NCBI GenBank assembly: GCA_046485045.1
Contig: JAWOHT010000028.1
Span: forward strand, 4,292-68,291
Direction: 5' to 3'
DNA from: JAFGPL01 sp046485045
Lineage (GTDB): Bacteria; Bacteroidota; Bacteroidia; Bacteroidales; UBA10428
DNA length: 64,000 bases
Every line of letters starts with the position of its first letter. Positions within the stretch are counted from its first letter, which is position 1. Under the pieces are notes generated by a model, which worked only from the letters and a program-made list of their open reading frames with translations, searched no databases and had not been told where the DNA came from. The position numbers were made by a program, and so were the translations under genes. Of the stretch, positions 52,367 to 61,770 are shown piece by piece.

Positions 52367-53330
52367 AGAAGTATTTCATAAACTGGGCCCTTTCGTAGAT
52401 TGCAGGATCTGATATCCGCCTGTAACTTAACATGCCCCGTATCTCATCAAGATTTTTATAGTTTTTTGACTCCATCCAGGTTTTTACGAACTCTATTACC
52501 TGCGTGAGGTACTCTGTACCTTGTTTGTAGAGTGCAGAACACATTTGAACGGTTCTGGCCCCGGCAAGTATCTGCTTGATAACCGCGGCGCCATCGTGTA
52601 TTCCGGTTGAAGCCGAAATATCAACCTTCATGTCTTTTCCGGCAATGATACCAACCCAGCGCAAAGAGTTCCTGATATCTGATGGTGAACTGAACACCTC
52701 TGCAGCGGTAAATTTCATGGTATTAATGTCAATATCGGGGGCATAAAACCTGTTGAAAAGTACAACTCCCGATGCGCCCCTGTAATAAATATTGCTTACA
52801 AGATTTAAAAGATTGGTATGATGAAGGCCGATTTTTACGGCAACCGGCAATTGGGTTTTAGATTTAACCTTTTCAATAATATCGTAATAGAGGGCTTCGT
52901 ATTTTTCTGAACTCTTTTTTTCGTCGACAGGTACAACAAAAATGTTCAGTTCAAGTGCATCGGCGCCTGCAGACGCTATGTTTTTGGAATAATCTACCCA
53001 TTCGCTGCCCGAAACACAATTTATACTGGCAATAACCGGTATCTTTACCTTTTTCTTAGATTCTTCAATCAGTTTTAAATACTCCTCAACCGAATTGTTT
53101 TTCAAATAACCCTGAATGTAATCCTGCGCTTCAGGATAATCGCTCTTTTCAATAAGGTTGCCGGCTTCAAAACTAATCTGCTCTTCAAACAAAGATTTTA
53201 ATACAACAGCTCCCGCACCGCATTCTTCGAGTTTTACGACTTTATCAACCGAATTGGTGAGACCCGAACTGCTTACAATTACTGGGTTTTTCAAATCTAA
53301 TCCGAGATACCTGGTGTTAAGGTTTACCAT
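52350..53330 (-). CDS. Dihydroorotate dehydrogenase-like protein
   Basis: The 326-residue protein has a DHODH-type TIM barrel: LGLDLKNPVIVSSSGLTNS, VVLKSLFEEQI, PVIASINCVSGSEWVDY, GADALELNIF, PVAVKIG, GASGVVLFNRFY and AGARTVQMCSALY with the FMN-phosphate loop. In true dihydroorotate dehydrogenases an ELNxSCPN segment carries the catalytic Cys or Ser. Here it reads ELNIFVVPVDE. The usual catalytic base is missing. It is probably an FMN enzyme of another reaction, known in Bacteroidota as a DHODH-like protein. It starts 11 bases after the yggS-type gene, so they may be cotranscribed. Confidence 0.85.
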   Translation of the reverse strand: MVNLNTRYLGLDLKNPVIVSSSGLTNSVDKVVKLEECGAGAVVLKSLFEEQISFEAGNLIEKSDYPEAQDYIQGYLKNNSVEEYLKLIEESKKKVKIPVIASINCVSGSEWVDYSKNIASAGADALELNIFVVPVDEKKSSEKYEALYYDIIEKVKSKTQLPVAVKIGLHHTNLLNLVSNIYYRGASGVVLFNRFYAPDIDINTMKFTAAEVFSSPSDIRNSLRWVGIIAGKDMKVDISASTGIHDGAAVIKQILAGARTVQMCSALYKQGTEYLTQVIEFVKTWMESKNYKNLDEIRGMLSYRRISDPAIYERAQFMKYFSNYQE

Positions 53331-53341
53331 AAAAAGTAGAT

Positions 53342-54013
53342 TTATTTATAATTTCTTTCTCCAAAAATAAGGCTGCCGATCCGCACCATGGTCGAACCGG
53401 CTTCAATAGCCAGTTTATAGTCGCCCGACATGCCTATGGACAATTCACAAAAATAAGGTTTTTCAGCGAAATATTGCTCCTTCAGCTCATTGAAGCATTT
53501 GGTAAGATATTCAAACTCCTGACGTACAATACCTTCATCATCGCTAAAAGTGGCCATGCCCATCAATCCAAGTATTTTGATATTATTGAACTGATGAAAT
53601 AATTGCGATTGAAGCAAAGCCGTAATGTCTTTGTATTGAAGGCCATATTTGGTTTCTTCACGGGCAATTCTTAATTGCAACAGGCAGTCAATAACCCTGT
53701 TATTTTTTATGGCTTCTTTATTGATAACTTCAAGCAAACCGGCACTGTCAACAGAATGAATAAGGGAAACAAAAGGTGCGATTTGTTTTACCTTATTGCT
53801 TTGCAAATGACCAATCATGTGCCATTGAATATCTTTCGGAAGATTTTGATATTTACCCACCAATTCCTGCACCTTATTTTCGCCATATATCTTATGTCCA
53901 AAACGGTACAACTCCATAATCATCTCTTCGGGATGGGTCTTTGTTACAGCAACCAGTTTAACACGATCTGGCAATGCAGCTTTTAATAATTCCAGGTTGT
54001 TAGCAATGCACAT
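53342..54013 (-). CDS. YggS family PLP-binding protein
   Basis: The 223-residue protein is a single-domain PLP-binding TIM barrel of the YggS/PROSC type. The Lys that binds PLP is in LVAVTKTHPEEMI. Further blocks are KIYGENKVQELVGKY, WHMIGHLQSNKVK, HSVDSAG, GLMGMATF, LSIGMSGDYKLAIEAGSTMVRIGSLIFGER. The family binds PLP without known catalysis and helps PLP and amino-acid homeostasis. A -7 element (TACATTTG, 54039-54046 minus) lies 26 bases upstream. It is the first gene of a pair with the DHODH-like gene. Confidence 0.93.
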   Translation of the reverse strand: MCIANNLELLKAALPDRVKLVAVTKTHPEEMIMELYRFGHKIYGENKVQELVGKYQNLPKDIQWHMIGHLQSNKVKQIAPFVSLIHSVDSAGLLEVINKEAIKNNRVIDCLLQLRIAREETKYGLQYKDITALLQSQLFHQFNNIKILGLMGMATFSDDEGIVRQEFEYLTKCFNELKEQYFAEKPYFCELSIGMSGDYKLAIEAGSTMVRIGSLIFGERNYK

Positions 54014-54038
54014 GTTTGTTTAAAACAGATTTTATGTT

Positions 54039-54046
54039 CAAATGTA
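54039..54046 (-). promoter_or_regulatory. Candidate -7 promoter element for the yggS-type gene
   Basis: The minus strand reads TACATTTG, a full match to TAnnTTTG, 26 bases before the ATG at 54013. Confidence 0.4.
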
Positions 54047-54238
54047 ATAAAAAGAATTTGTGGTTGCGATGAAAATTATACGAAATGTAATGGTTTCAGA
54101 AACCTGACTGGTTTGAAGAAAATATCATGCTGTTTATTATTAAACCAAAATTGTTAATACTCGTGTCTTGAAAATGATTTGATGCAATGTAAATATGTTA
54201 TACATTGCAGCATGGTATTGACAAAAGCATTCATTGCT

Positions 54239-55480
54239 ATGAAAAACACAACCTGTCTGCACATGTTTTTTCTTCCCATATTTTTTTTCAATATGTTTTT
54301 ACTTACTGCACAGGATACAGTTTTTGTAAGAAGTCCCGTATTTTTTGTTGAGCCCGAATACCTTATGGGTACGGTTTACCCTAACCACTCCGATTTTCCG
54401 GAAACAGGCAGCACTCATACCATGTCTTTACATTTGGGATGGTTTCAAACATCTGCCGATAAAAAATGGGCTTCATTTTACAACTTCCCGTTCACCGGCA
54501 TTACGCTCAGCAGAGCTAATCCCGGCAACCGAAATGTTTTCGGCAACCAATATTCTGTATTGCCATATATCGCGTTTAATGTTTTTAACAGAATAAAACA
54601 CTCTATTTTTTTTAAAATAGCTTTGGGGGGATCTTATTTTACAAGGTTTTACGATGTATCTGAGAATCCTGACAACCTTGTGATAGGTTCACACTTTACA
54701 TGGTCGTTTCAGTCGTTTATGTATTATTCGGTTTATACAAGCCGCCATTTATCATTTAATTTGGGGGCCGGCTACCTGCATAGTTCCAACGGTCACCTGC
54801 AACTCCCAAATGTTGGTTTAAACCAGGCCGCCATAGGCATTTCGGTAAAATACTTTACACATCCTGTTCATCCTGATTTTCGGCCCAGGCAATACCGCAT
54901 AGCGGTAAACAGAGAGAAACACTATTATGCCATGATAAGAACCGGTATCGGAATGCATGAGTATGGCAGTGCTACGGGACCTGTGGGAGGTGACAAAAGA
55001 ACCGTAAATTCGGTAACTGTTTCTGCCGGCATGCTTTTAAAAGAACATATACGGGTTGGCGCCGGACTGGCAGGAAGGTATTATCATCATTACCAATACC
55101 ATATTCTTAACCCTGTTGATACTTTATACACTGACAAACCATGGCTCAACGCCTCAAATCTCTACTTCTTTATTAATTGTGAATTTCTTACCGGGCACAT
55201 AGGTATGGACATTGCAGGCGGACTAAACCTCCACAAGCCTTATTTTATCAAACAATACAATTCGCACGAGGGAGAAGCTGATTTTGATTACTGGCTGAAA
55301 AAGCTTTTCAACACAAGAATTGCACTTAATTATTACCTGATAAATACACAAAAGAAACCACGCAATAATTTCTTTGTCGGGGCAAGCATCAACGCCAACT
55401 TTGGGCAGGCCGATTTCAGCGGGATTTGTATCGGGTTTACACATCATTTTTTAAGTGTACGAGAAAAAACATCCTTTTAA
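54239..55480 (+). CDS. Acyloxyacyl hydrolase/PagL-like outer-membrane protein
   Basis: With ATG at 54239 the product has 413 residues. The signal peptide (MKNTTCLHMFFLPIFFFNMFLLTAQ) precedes aromatic beta strands typical of a barrel. The central segment (GAGYLHSSNGHLQLPNVGLN) matches the PagL motif HxSN, PNxG, with catalytic His and Ser. The third residue (Glu in PagL) is not obvious, since GLNQA replaces GIE. PagL removes a 3-O-acyl chain from lipid A. The size here is over twice that of PagL, so other barrel parts are present. It is followed 14 bases later by a barrel lipoprotein gene. Confidence 0.75.
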   Translation: MKNTTCLHMFFLPIFFFNMFLLTAQDTVFVRSPVFFVEPEYLMGTVYPNHSDFPETGSTHTMSLHLGWFQTSADKKWASFYNFPFTGITLSRANPGNRNVFGNQYSVLPYIAFNVFNRIKHSIFFKIALGGSYFTRFYDVSENPDNLVIGSHFTWSFQSFMYYSVYTSRHLSFNLGAGYLHSSNGHLQLPNVGLNQAAIGISVKYFTHPVHPDFRPRQYRIAVNREKHYYAMIRTGIGMHEYGSATGPVGGDKRTVNSVTVSAGMLLKEHIRVGAGLAGRYYHHYQYHILNPVDTLYTDKPWLNASNLYFFINCEFLTGHIGMDIAGGLNLHKPYFIKQYNSHEGEADFDYWLKKLFNTRIALNYYLINTQKKPRNNFFVGASINANFGQADFSGICIGFTHHFLSVREKTSF

Positions 55481-55494
55481 TAAATTAAAATATT

Positions 55495-56172
55495 ATGAAC
55501 ACCAAAATCCTTTTCCAAGCAACGTTATTATTAATGGCTCTTGCCTGTATAATTTCCTGTGCCCCGGCATATGTCCCGAATGTAATCAACAGCCCTATGC
55601 TTGACCATGAGAATGAGTTCCAGATTAGCCTGAACACTGGCACAGCCGGAATTGACCCTCAGATAGCCTATACAGTGACTGACCACTTCGGATTAATGGC
55701 CAATGGGAGTTTTGCCAACAAAACCTCGGATTCAACTGATAGTTTTCATAAACACTATTTCATAGAATTAGGGGCAGGTTACTATACAAAAGTTGTTGAA
55801 AATGTGCTTTTTGAGTTTTATGGCGGCTTTGGTACCGGAAGACTGAAATCTAAATTTGACAGCGAAATATGGACCTCTTTCGCAAATGTAGAATCCAGAC
55901 GTATTTTCATTCAACCCTCAATAGGCGTTACCACAGAAATTTTCGATGCAAACCTGGCATCGCGGTTTACAATGGTAAACCTCAATCAACACAGCAGTAG
56001 CAATACCGGATATATGTGGGAACCTGCTGTTACTTTTAAGGCAGGGTACAAACATATTAAAACAATACTTCAGTTTGGCTTTGCATTACCTATTAACGAA
56101 CAATCCCTTGAATTCAATTACCAGCTATTTATCATATCATTTGGGGTGCAGGCAACCCTTGGAAAGTATTAA
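55495..56172 (+). CDS. Outer-membrane beta-barrel-like lipoprotein
   Basis: The 225-residue protein has a lipoprotein signal ending in IISC (Cys22). The mature part alternates hydrophobic and polar residues with glycines and ends in a C-terminal aromatic strand pattern (FQISLNTGTAG, HYFIELGAGYYTKVVENVLFEFYGGFGTGRL, FGVQATLGKY). This suggests a small eight-strand barrel anchored by a lipid. No family name is clear. It follows the PagL-like gene by 14 bases, so they are likely cotranscribed and act at the outer membrane. Confidence 0.75.
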   Translation: MNTKILFQATLLLMALACIISCAPAYVPNVINSPMLDHENEFQISLNTGTAGIDPQIAYTVTDHFGLMANGSFANKTSDSTDSFHKHYFIELGAGYYTKVVENVLFEFYGGFGTGRLKSKFDSEIWTSFANVESRRIFIQPSIGVTTEIFDANLASRFTMVNLNQHSSSNTGYMWEPAVTFKAGYKHIKTILQFGFALPINEQSLEFNYQLFIISFGVQATLGKY

Positions 56173-56213
56173 CGGTTGAAAACATCTATTAAAAGATTTA
56201 TGCTGAAATAGAT

Positions 56214-56882
56214 TTATGCTGATTGTCTCATTCGTTCGGCTTCCCTCCTGCGCTTGCTCATAAGGAACAAAGCCTTGTTTTCTTCGTTTCTCAGAAGCCT
56301 TTCGATATTTTTTTGATGTGTAAACAAAAGAAGTACCGAGACTATAAGAGAGAATAACACGAGTGACGGTGTAGTGGTTTTAAATACAAAAATCAGAATT
56401 ATCGGAAACGAAAACCCGGCTATCATAGAACTCAACGATACATACTTGGTAATAACAAGAGTAAGGATAAACACGCCAATACAAATCAATGTAGTGTATG
56501 GGTCAATTGCCAGCACAAAACCAAGTAATGTAGCAACTCCCTTGCCACCTTTAAAACCCACATAAATGGGGAAAATATGCCCCATGATTGCAGCAATTCC
56601 CAATAACAGCTGAAAATTTATATAATCGCCTGTTTCAGGAATATAGTAACTTGTAAGTCGAATAAGATTAACAGCCAGCCATCCTTTAAACACATCAAAT
56701 ATCAAAACAGTCAGACCGGTTTTCCATCCCAATATCCTGATAGCATTTGTAGATCCGGCATTTTTACTGCCATGTTCCCTGATATCCACCCTGAAAAGTT
56801 TCTTTCCAAGCCAGACAGATGTAGGAATTGATCCCAATAAATATGCCAATATCAGGATTGAAGCATTAAATAATATAGCCAT
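56214..56882 (-). CDS. plsY: Glycerol-3-phosphate acyltransferase PlsY
   Basis: PlsY moves an acyl chain from acyl-phosphate to glycerol 3-phosphate, the first step of phospholipid synthesis. The 222 residues include five or six membrane helices. The conserved loops are GSIPTSVWLGK (first), EHGSKNAGSTNAIRILGW (phosphate binding), GHIFPIYVGFKGGKGVATLLGF (second) and the short loop near 150. The length matches. GpsA (7569) makes its substrate. A full promoter sits 30-60 bases upstream. It is monocistronic. Confidence 0.94.
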   Translation of the reverse strand: MAILFNASILILAYLLGSIPTSVWLGKKLFRVDIREHGSKNAGSTNAIRILGWKTGLTVLIFDVFKGWLAVNLIRLTSYYIPETGDYINFQLLLGIAAIMGHIFPIYVGFKGGKGVATLLGFVLAIDPYTTLICIGVFILTLVITKYVSLSSMIAGFSFPIILIFVFKTTTPSLVLFSLIVSVLLLFTHQKNIERLLRNEENKALFLMSKRRREAERMRQSA

Positions 56883-56910
56883 ATAAAAGAACTATGTTTA
56901 TAATGGGTTG

Positions 56911-56940
56911 CAAATATAGCAATATTTTAATTGCACACAA
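56911..56940 (-). promoter_or_regulatory. Promoter of plsY
   Basis: On the minus strand TTG (56938-56940), 19 bases and TATATTTG (56911-56918) match the Bacteroidota pattern. The ATG at 56882 follows after 28 bases. Confidence 0.6.
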
Positions 56941-57017
56941 TTTTATACCTCAATAAATACTTAAAGTCAAAATCTTTTATACATATATACAATTAACCAA
57001 CAAGCCTTTACGCAGTC

Positions 57018-58619
57018 TTAATCCACCTGTGGGCCGACAGGTATCAGTGCTTTTCCGGCAGGTGTGTCAGAGTATTGGTTAAAGTATTTAATGTATCTCG
57101 ATGCGAGGTCTCTGGCTTTTCTTTCCCACTCTGCTTTATCGGCGTAGGTATCACGCGGATCGAGAATCCCTTCGCTTACATTATGCAGTTTAACCGGAAC
57201 AGTCAGGTTTAGTATAGGAATATGCTTTGTAGGTGCATCTTCAATGGTGCCATCCAAAATAGCATCTATGATAGCCCTTGTATCTTTTATCGAGATTCGT
57301 TTTCCGGTACCGTTCCAGCCTGTATTTACGAGATAAGCCTTTGCACCATTGGCATCCATTTTTCTTACCAGCTCTTTTGCATAAATGGTAGGATGCACAG
57401 TTAAAAATGCCTCACCGAATGCAGGCGAAAATGAAGGCACAGGTTCGGTGATGCCTCTTTCTGTCCCGGCCAGTTTGGAGGTATATCCACATAAGAAATG
57501 ATATTGTGCCTGGTCTCTGTCAAGAACAGAAACGGGGGGTAAAACACCAAAAGCATCGGCTGAAAGGTAAATAACCTTGGTAGCATGGCCTGCTTTCGAG
57601 GGCAGTACAATTTTATTAATATAATAAATCGGATATGATACCCGGGTATTTTCAGTTAGGGAAGAATCACTGAAATCAATCGAACCGTCTTCACGCACAG
57701 TAACATTTTCAAGCAAGGCATCGCGCCTGATAGCTTTCCAGATATCAGGTTCGTTTTCTTTGCTAAGGTTAATGGTTTTTGCATAACATCCACCTTCAAA
57801 GTTAAACACCCCGTGGTCGTCCCAACCGTGCTCATCATCTCCAATTAAATATCTCTTCGGGTCGGCAGAAAGGGTGGTCTTACCTGTGCCGGAAAGACCG
57901 AAAAAGATCGCTACATCTCCTTTTTCACCAACGTTTGCTGAGCAATGCATAGAGGCAATACCACGCAGCGGCAGATAATAATTCATTATAGAGAAAATTC
58001 CTTTTTTCATTTCACCACCATACCAGCTTCCTCCTACAACAGCCATTTTCTCTGTAAGGTTAAACAGTACAAATACTTCTGAGTTAAGACCATGTTCTTT
58101 CCATCGCGGATTGGTTATCTTTGAACCGTTTATCATAACAAAATCAGGTTCACCAAAGTTTTCCAATTCGTAATCCGATGGGCGGATAAACATATTCAAA
58201 ACGAAATGAGCCTGCCATGCAACTTCAACAATCACACGCACTTTCAACCTGGTATCGGGATTTGTACCGCAAAATACATCCACTACATAGATTTTCTCTA
58301 TTTCCGAAAAACGTTTCGTTACCAATCCTTTCAACTCGCTCCAAACTTCGGTAGTAACCGACTTATTGATTACACCGTCCCACCACATTGAGTTCTCGGT
58401 GGTAGCGTCTCTGACAAAATACTTATCTTTTGGAGAACGACCTGTGAAAATACCTGTCTTTACTGCAACAGCACCTGTGTTTGTTAAAACTCCTCTCTCA
58501 AAACCTTCGTTTTTGGGATCCATTTCTGCATCAAACAATTCCTGATATGTAGGATTATAAATAATCTTTTTTTCTCCGGCAATTCCGTATTTTTTTAAGT
58601 CAGAAGCGCTAATACTCAT
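57018..58619 (-). CDS. pckA: Phosphoenolpyruvate carboxykinase (ATP)
   Basis: PckA converts oxaloacetate to PEP with ATP. In fermenting Bacteroidota it often runs toward oxaloacetate for succinate. The 533-residue protein shows TGRSPKDKYFVRD, FGLSGTGKTTLSADPKR (P-loop), YLIGDDEHGWDDHGVFNFEGGCYAKTINL (metal site and kinase motif 2), NTGWNGTGKRISI and the C-terminal RYIKYF. The length is normal for the ATP type. It is followed by ppdK on the same strand upstream, with a terminator between. Confidence 0.97.
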   Translation of the reverse strand: MSISASDLKKYGIAGEKKIIYNPTYQELFDAEMDPKNEGFERGVLTNTGAVAVKTGIFTGRSPKDKYFVRDATTENSMWWDGVINKSVTTEVWSELKGLVTKRFSEIEKIYVVDVFCGTNPDTRLKVRVIVEVAWQAHFVLNMFIRPSDYELENFGEPDFVMINGSKITNPRWKEHGLNSEVFVLFNLTEKMAVVGGSWYGGEMKKGIFSIMNYYLPLRGIASMHCSANVGEKGDVAIFFGLSGTGKTTLSADPKRYLIGDDEHGWDDHGVFNFEGGCYAKTINLSKENEPDIWKAIRRDALLENVTVREDGSIDFSDSSLTENTRVSYPIYYINKIVLPSKAGHATKVIYLSADAFGVLPPVSVLDRDQAQYHFLCGYTSKLAGTERGITEPVPSFSPAFGEAFLTVHPTIYAKELVRKMDANGAKAYLVNTGWNGTGKRISIKDTRAIIDAILDGTIEDAPTKHIPILNLTVPVKLHNVSEGILDPRDTYADKAEWERKARDLASRYIKYFNQYSDTPAGKALIPVGPQVD

Positions 58620-58770
58620 TTTTATTTTTTTTTAATTATTACTTCATTTTTTAATTGGTTGTAAATATAGAAAAATTTGGATTAATGAACATTATTTTCT
58701 GTTTAGTTAAATTTGTCTGTTTAACATAAACATAATCAATATTATATCTCAAAAAAAACATCTCTTCATA

Positions 58771-58802
58771 AAAAAAGGACTGTAAAAATACAGTCCTTTT
58801 TT
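58771..58802 (-). terminator. Strong terminator after ppdK
   Basis: AAAAAAGGACTGTA (58771-58784) and TACAGTCCTTTTTT (58789-58802) form a perfect 14-bp stem with a 4-base loop and T-runs on both strands. It lies 21 bases after the ppdK stop codon and can work in both directions. Confidence 0.85.
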
Positions 58803-58822
58803 TATTTCATGCGAAACTCATT

Positions 58823-61540
58823 TTATCTTAAAGCAGCCTGGGCAGCAGCCAACCTTGCGATTGGTATACGGAAAGGAGAACAGCTTACGTAGGTAAGTCC
58901 TGTTTTATAACAGAACTCAACAGAAGCAGGGTCGCCTCCCTGTTCACCGCAAATACCCACTTTGAGGTCAGAGCGTTGGCCACGTCCTTTTTCCACAGCC
59001 ATTTTAATCAGCTGTCCGACACCATCCTGGTCAATGGTCTGGAATGGATCGGCAGACAATAATTTATTATCGAGATAATCATGAAGAAATCCTCCTGTAT
59101 CATCGCGGCTGAAACCAAAGGTCATTTGTGTAAGGTCGTTGGTTCCAAAAGAGAAGAAATCAGCAGATTTGGCCATACGGTCAGCCAGTAAACAAGCACG
59201 GGGAATCTCTATCATAGTTCCGTATTTGTATTTAATTTCCTTAATTCCAAATTTAGCACACACTTCAGCATATACTTTGTCTGTAATTACTTTGGTAAAA
59301 TCAAGTTCAGATACATCACAAGTAACAGGAACCATTATTTCCGGCTGTGGATCTTTACCTTCTTTTTTCAGTTCAGCTGCCGCCTCAAATATTGAACGAA
59401 TCTGCATCTCTGAAACTTCGGGATAGGTAACGCCCAGACGAACACCACGGTGTCCCATCATAGGATTAGATTCATGTAAAGCTTCTCCGCGTTTTGCAAT
59501 TGCTTCAGTTGAAATACCAAGAGCTTTTGCCAGTTCGGCCTGTTTGTCGGCCTTTTGTGGCACAAACTCGTGCAAAGGCGGATCAAGCAGACGAAATGTA
59601 ACCGGCAGGCCATTCATCGCTTCCAGTGTAGCTTTAATGTCTTTTTTCACATAAACAGACAATTCATCAAGAGCCTGACGACGTTCTTCAACAGTAGCAC
59701 TGAGTATCATTTTACGAAGTAAAAACAGTGGCTGGTCAGAACCCTCTCCGTAAAACATATGTTCAGTACGGAAAAGTCCAATACCTTCAGCGCCATAATC
59801 GCGGGCTATCTTAGCATCGGCAGGGGTATCAGCATTGGTACGCACACCCATTTTGCGATATTTATCAACTATTTTCATAAAATCCTTGAAACGGGGATTT
59901 TCCGTAGCATCCATCAGGTCAATAGAACCAATGTAAACATTACCCTTAGTACCGTTAAGTGTAACCGTATCACCTTCTTTGATCACAATGTCAGAACCAG
60001 ATACTTTTGCTTTTTTTCCTTTTGCATCCACATGAAGCTGTCCGGCGCCTACAATACAGCATTTGCCCCAACCGCGGGCTACCAGGGCTGCATGTGAAGT
60101 CATACCGCCACGGGCAGTAAGAATACCTTCGGCTGCACGCATGCCTTCAACATCTTCAGGATTTGTTTCTTCACGCAGAAGAATTACTTTTTCGCCTTTA
60201 CGATGCCATGCTACAGCATCTTCGGCAGTAAAAACTATTTTTCCGACAGCAGCACCCGGCCCTGCAGGTAAACCTTTTACAACAGGGGTCTCCTTCTTTT
60301 CGGCAGCAGGATCGCAAATCGGGTGAAGTAGTTCGTCAAGCTGAGCAGGATCTACACGCATTACAGCCTTCTTTTCGTCAATCAAGCCTTCATGCAACAT
60401 ATCCATAGCCATATTGAGAGCGGCTGTACCAGTACGTTTACCGGCACGGCATTGCAACATATATAATATATCCTCCTGAATGGTAAATTCAATATCCAAC
60501 ATATCTTTGAAAGATTTTTCAAGGGTATTACGTATTTCAACCAGTTCAGTATATGTCTCAGGCATGGCTTCCTGCATGCTCTTCAAATGATTATTCTGTT
60601 CATTTTTAGTATCATTGTTAAGCGGACTTGGTGTGCGGATACCAGCCACTACATCTTCTCCCTGAGCATTAACAAGCCATTCACCATAGAACAGATTTTC
60701 ACCTGTTGCCGGATTACGTGTAAATGCCACCCCGGTAGCTGAACTATCACCCATATTGCCAAATACCATTGCCTGTACGTTTACCGCGGTTCCCCATTCA
60801 TCAGGTATACCTTCGATTCGGCGATAAGAAATAGCTTTTTTTCCATTCCAGCTTTTGAATACTGCCTTAATACTGCCTTCAAGCTGTAGTTTAGCATCAT
60901 CCGGAAATGATTGTCCGAGTGATTCCCTGACACGTTTTTTAAATTCTTCAGCCAGGTATTTGAGGTCATCGGCACTCAGATCGGTATCTGATGAAAAGCC
61001 TTTTTTATGCTTGAACTCATCAAGCATCTCATCAAGTTGTTTACGAATTCCTTTACCATCAGACGGTTCAAGTCCTTCGGATTTTTCCATGACCACATCG
61101 GCATACATCATGATGAGGCGACGGTAAGAATCGTATACAAAACGAGGATTGTTGGTTTTTTTGATAAATCCGGGAATAGTAGCAGAACACAGACCAATAT
61201 TTAATACAGTATCCATCATTCCCGGCATCGAACTGCGGGCGCCTGAACGACATGAGACAAGCAAAGCATTTTCAGCATCACCGTATTTCATGCCCATTGC
61301 CTCTTCAGTCTTTTTCATAGCTTCCCAAACTTCCGGCATTAATTCTGCAGGCAGCTGGCAGTTGTTAGCATAATACTCGGTGCATACTTCTGTTGTAATG
61401 GTGAAACCGGCAGGTACCGGGAGACCTAACAGACACATTTCAGCAAGATTTGCTCCTTTACCGCCAAGCAGGTTTTTCATATCAGCTCTTCCTTCAGCAG
61501 CTTTATTACCAAATGAATAAACACGTTTAACTTTTGACAT
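58823..61540 (-). CDS. ppdK: Pyruvate, phosphate dikinase
   Basis: PPDK interconverts PEP, AMP and PPi with pyruvate, ATP and Pi. The 905-residue protein has the standard order. The N-terminal ATP-grasp begins with KAAEGRADMKNLLGGKGANLAEMCLLGLPVPAGFTI. The swivelling phosphohistidine domain carries GGMTSHAALVARGWGKCCIVG. The C-terminal PEP/pyruvate barrel has RTEHMFYGEGS, GHRGVRLGVTYPE, SFGTNDLTQMTFGFSRDD and CGEQGGDPASVEFC with the catalytic Cys. The length matches bacterial PPDK. A terminator follows the gene. It is monocistronic, with a -7 element (TACCTTTG, 61609-61616 minus) upstream. Confidence 0.97.
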   Translation of the reverse strand: MSKVKRVYSFGNKAAEGRADMKNLLGGKGANLAEMCLLGLPVPAGFTITTEVCTEYYANNCQLPAELMPEVWEAMKKTEEAMGMKYGDAENALLVSCRSGARSSMPGMMDTVLNIGLCSATIPGFIKKTNNPRFVYDSYRRLIMMYADVVMEKSEGLEPSDGKGIRKQLDEMLDEFKHKKGFSSDTDLSADDLKYLAEEFKKRVRESLGQSFPDDAKLQLEGSIKAVFKSWNGKKAISYRRIEGIPDEWGTAVNVQAMVFGNMGDSSATGVAFTRNPATGENLFYGEWLVNAQGEDVVAGIRTPSPLNNDTKNEQNNHLKSMQEAMPETYTELVEIRNTLEKSFKDMLDIEFTIQEDILYMLQCRAGKRTGTAALNMAMDMLHEGLIDEKKAVMRVDPAQLDELLHPICDPAAEKKETPVVKGLPAGPGAAVGKIVFTAEDAVAWHRKGEKVILLREETNPEDVEGMRAAEGILTARGGMTSHAALVARGWGKCCIVGAGQLHVDAKGKKAKVSGSDIVIKEGDTVTLNGTKGNVYIGSIDLMDATENPRFKDFMKIVDKYRKMGVRTNADTPADAKIARDYGAEGIGLFRTEHMFYGEGSDQPLFLLRKMILSATVEERRQALDELSVYVKKDIKATLEAMNGLPVTFRLLDPPLHEFVPQKADKQAELAKALGISTEAIAKRGEALHESNPMMGHRGVRLGVTYPEVSEMQIRSIFEAAAELKKEGKDPQPEIMVPVTCDVSELDFTKVITDKVYAEVCAKFGIKEIKYKYGTMIEIPRACLLADRMAKSADFFSFGTNDLTQMTFGFSRDDTGGFLHDYLDNKLLSADPFQTIDQDGVGQLIKMAVEKGRGQRSDLKVGICGEQGGDPASVEFCYKTGLTYVSCSPFRIPIARLAAAQAALR

Positions 61541-61608
61541 AATAATTACTTTTTATTGTACAATGAATTGTTATTTAATATTTTAATAAGCATATTTTTC
61601 AAAAAGCA

Positions 61609-61616
61609 CAAAGGTA
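61609..61616 (-). promoter_or_regulatory. Candidate -7 promoter element for ppdK
   Basis: The minus strand reads TACCTTTG, a full match to TAnnTTTG. It lies 68 bases before the ATG at 61540. No TTTG is found at the right distance upstream. Confidence 0.4.
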
Positions 61617-61770
61617 TTTAAAAAAATCCAAAAAGTTATTAAGAATAACAAGATTTTTAACCGGGTATCAGGTTATGATTTTGAGCCACATGATCAACCA
61701 GAATTTCTTAATAGAGGGCTCCAGCCGTAAAACTGTATTCAGGATGCTGCTTTATCTTCGATGACAAAGC

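Noticed and set aside
56194..56222. 13-base direct repeat (AGATTTATGCTGA) at the end of plsY
   Set aside because: Two copies 16 bases apart, covering the plsY stop region. It is short and probably chance or a small local duplication.
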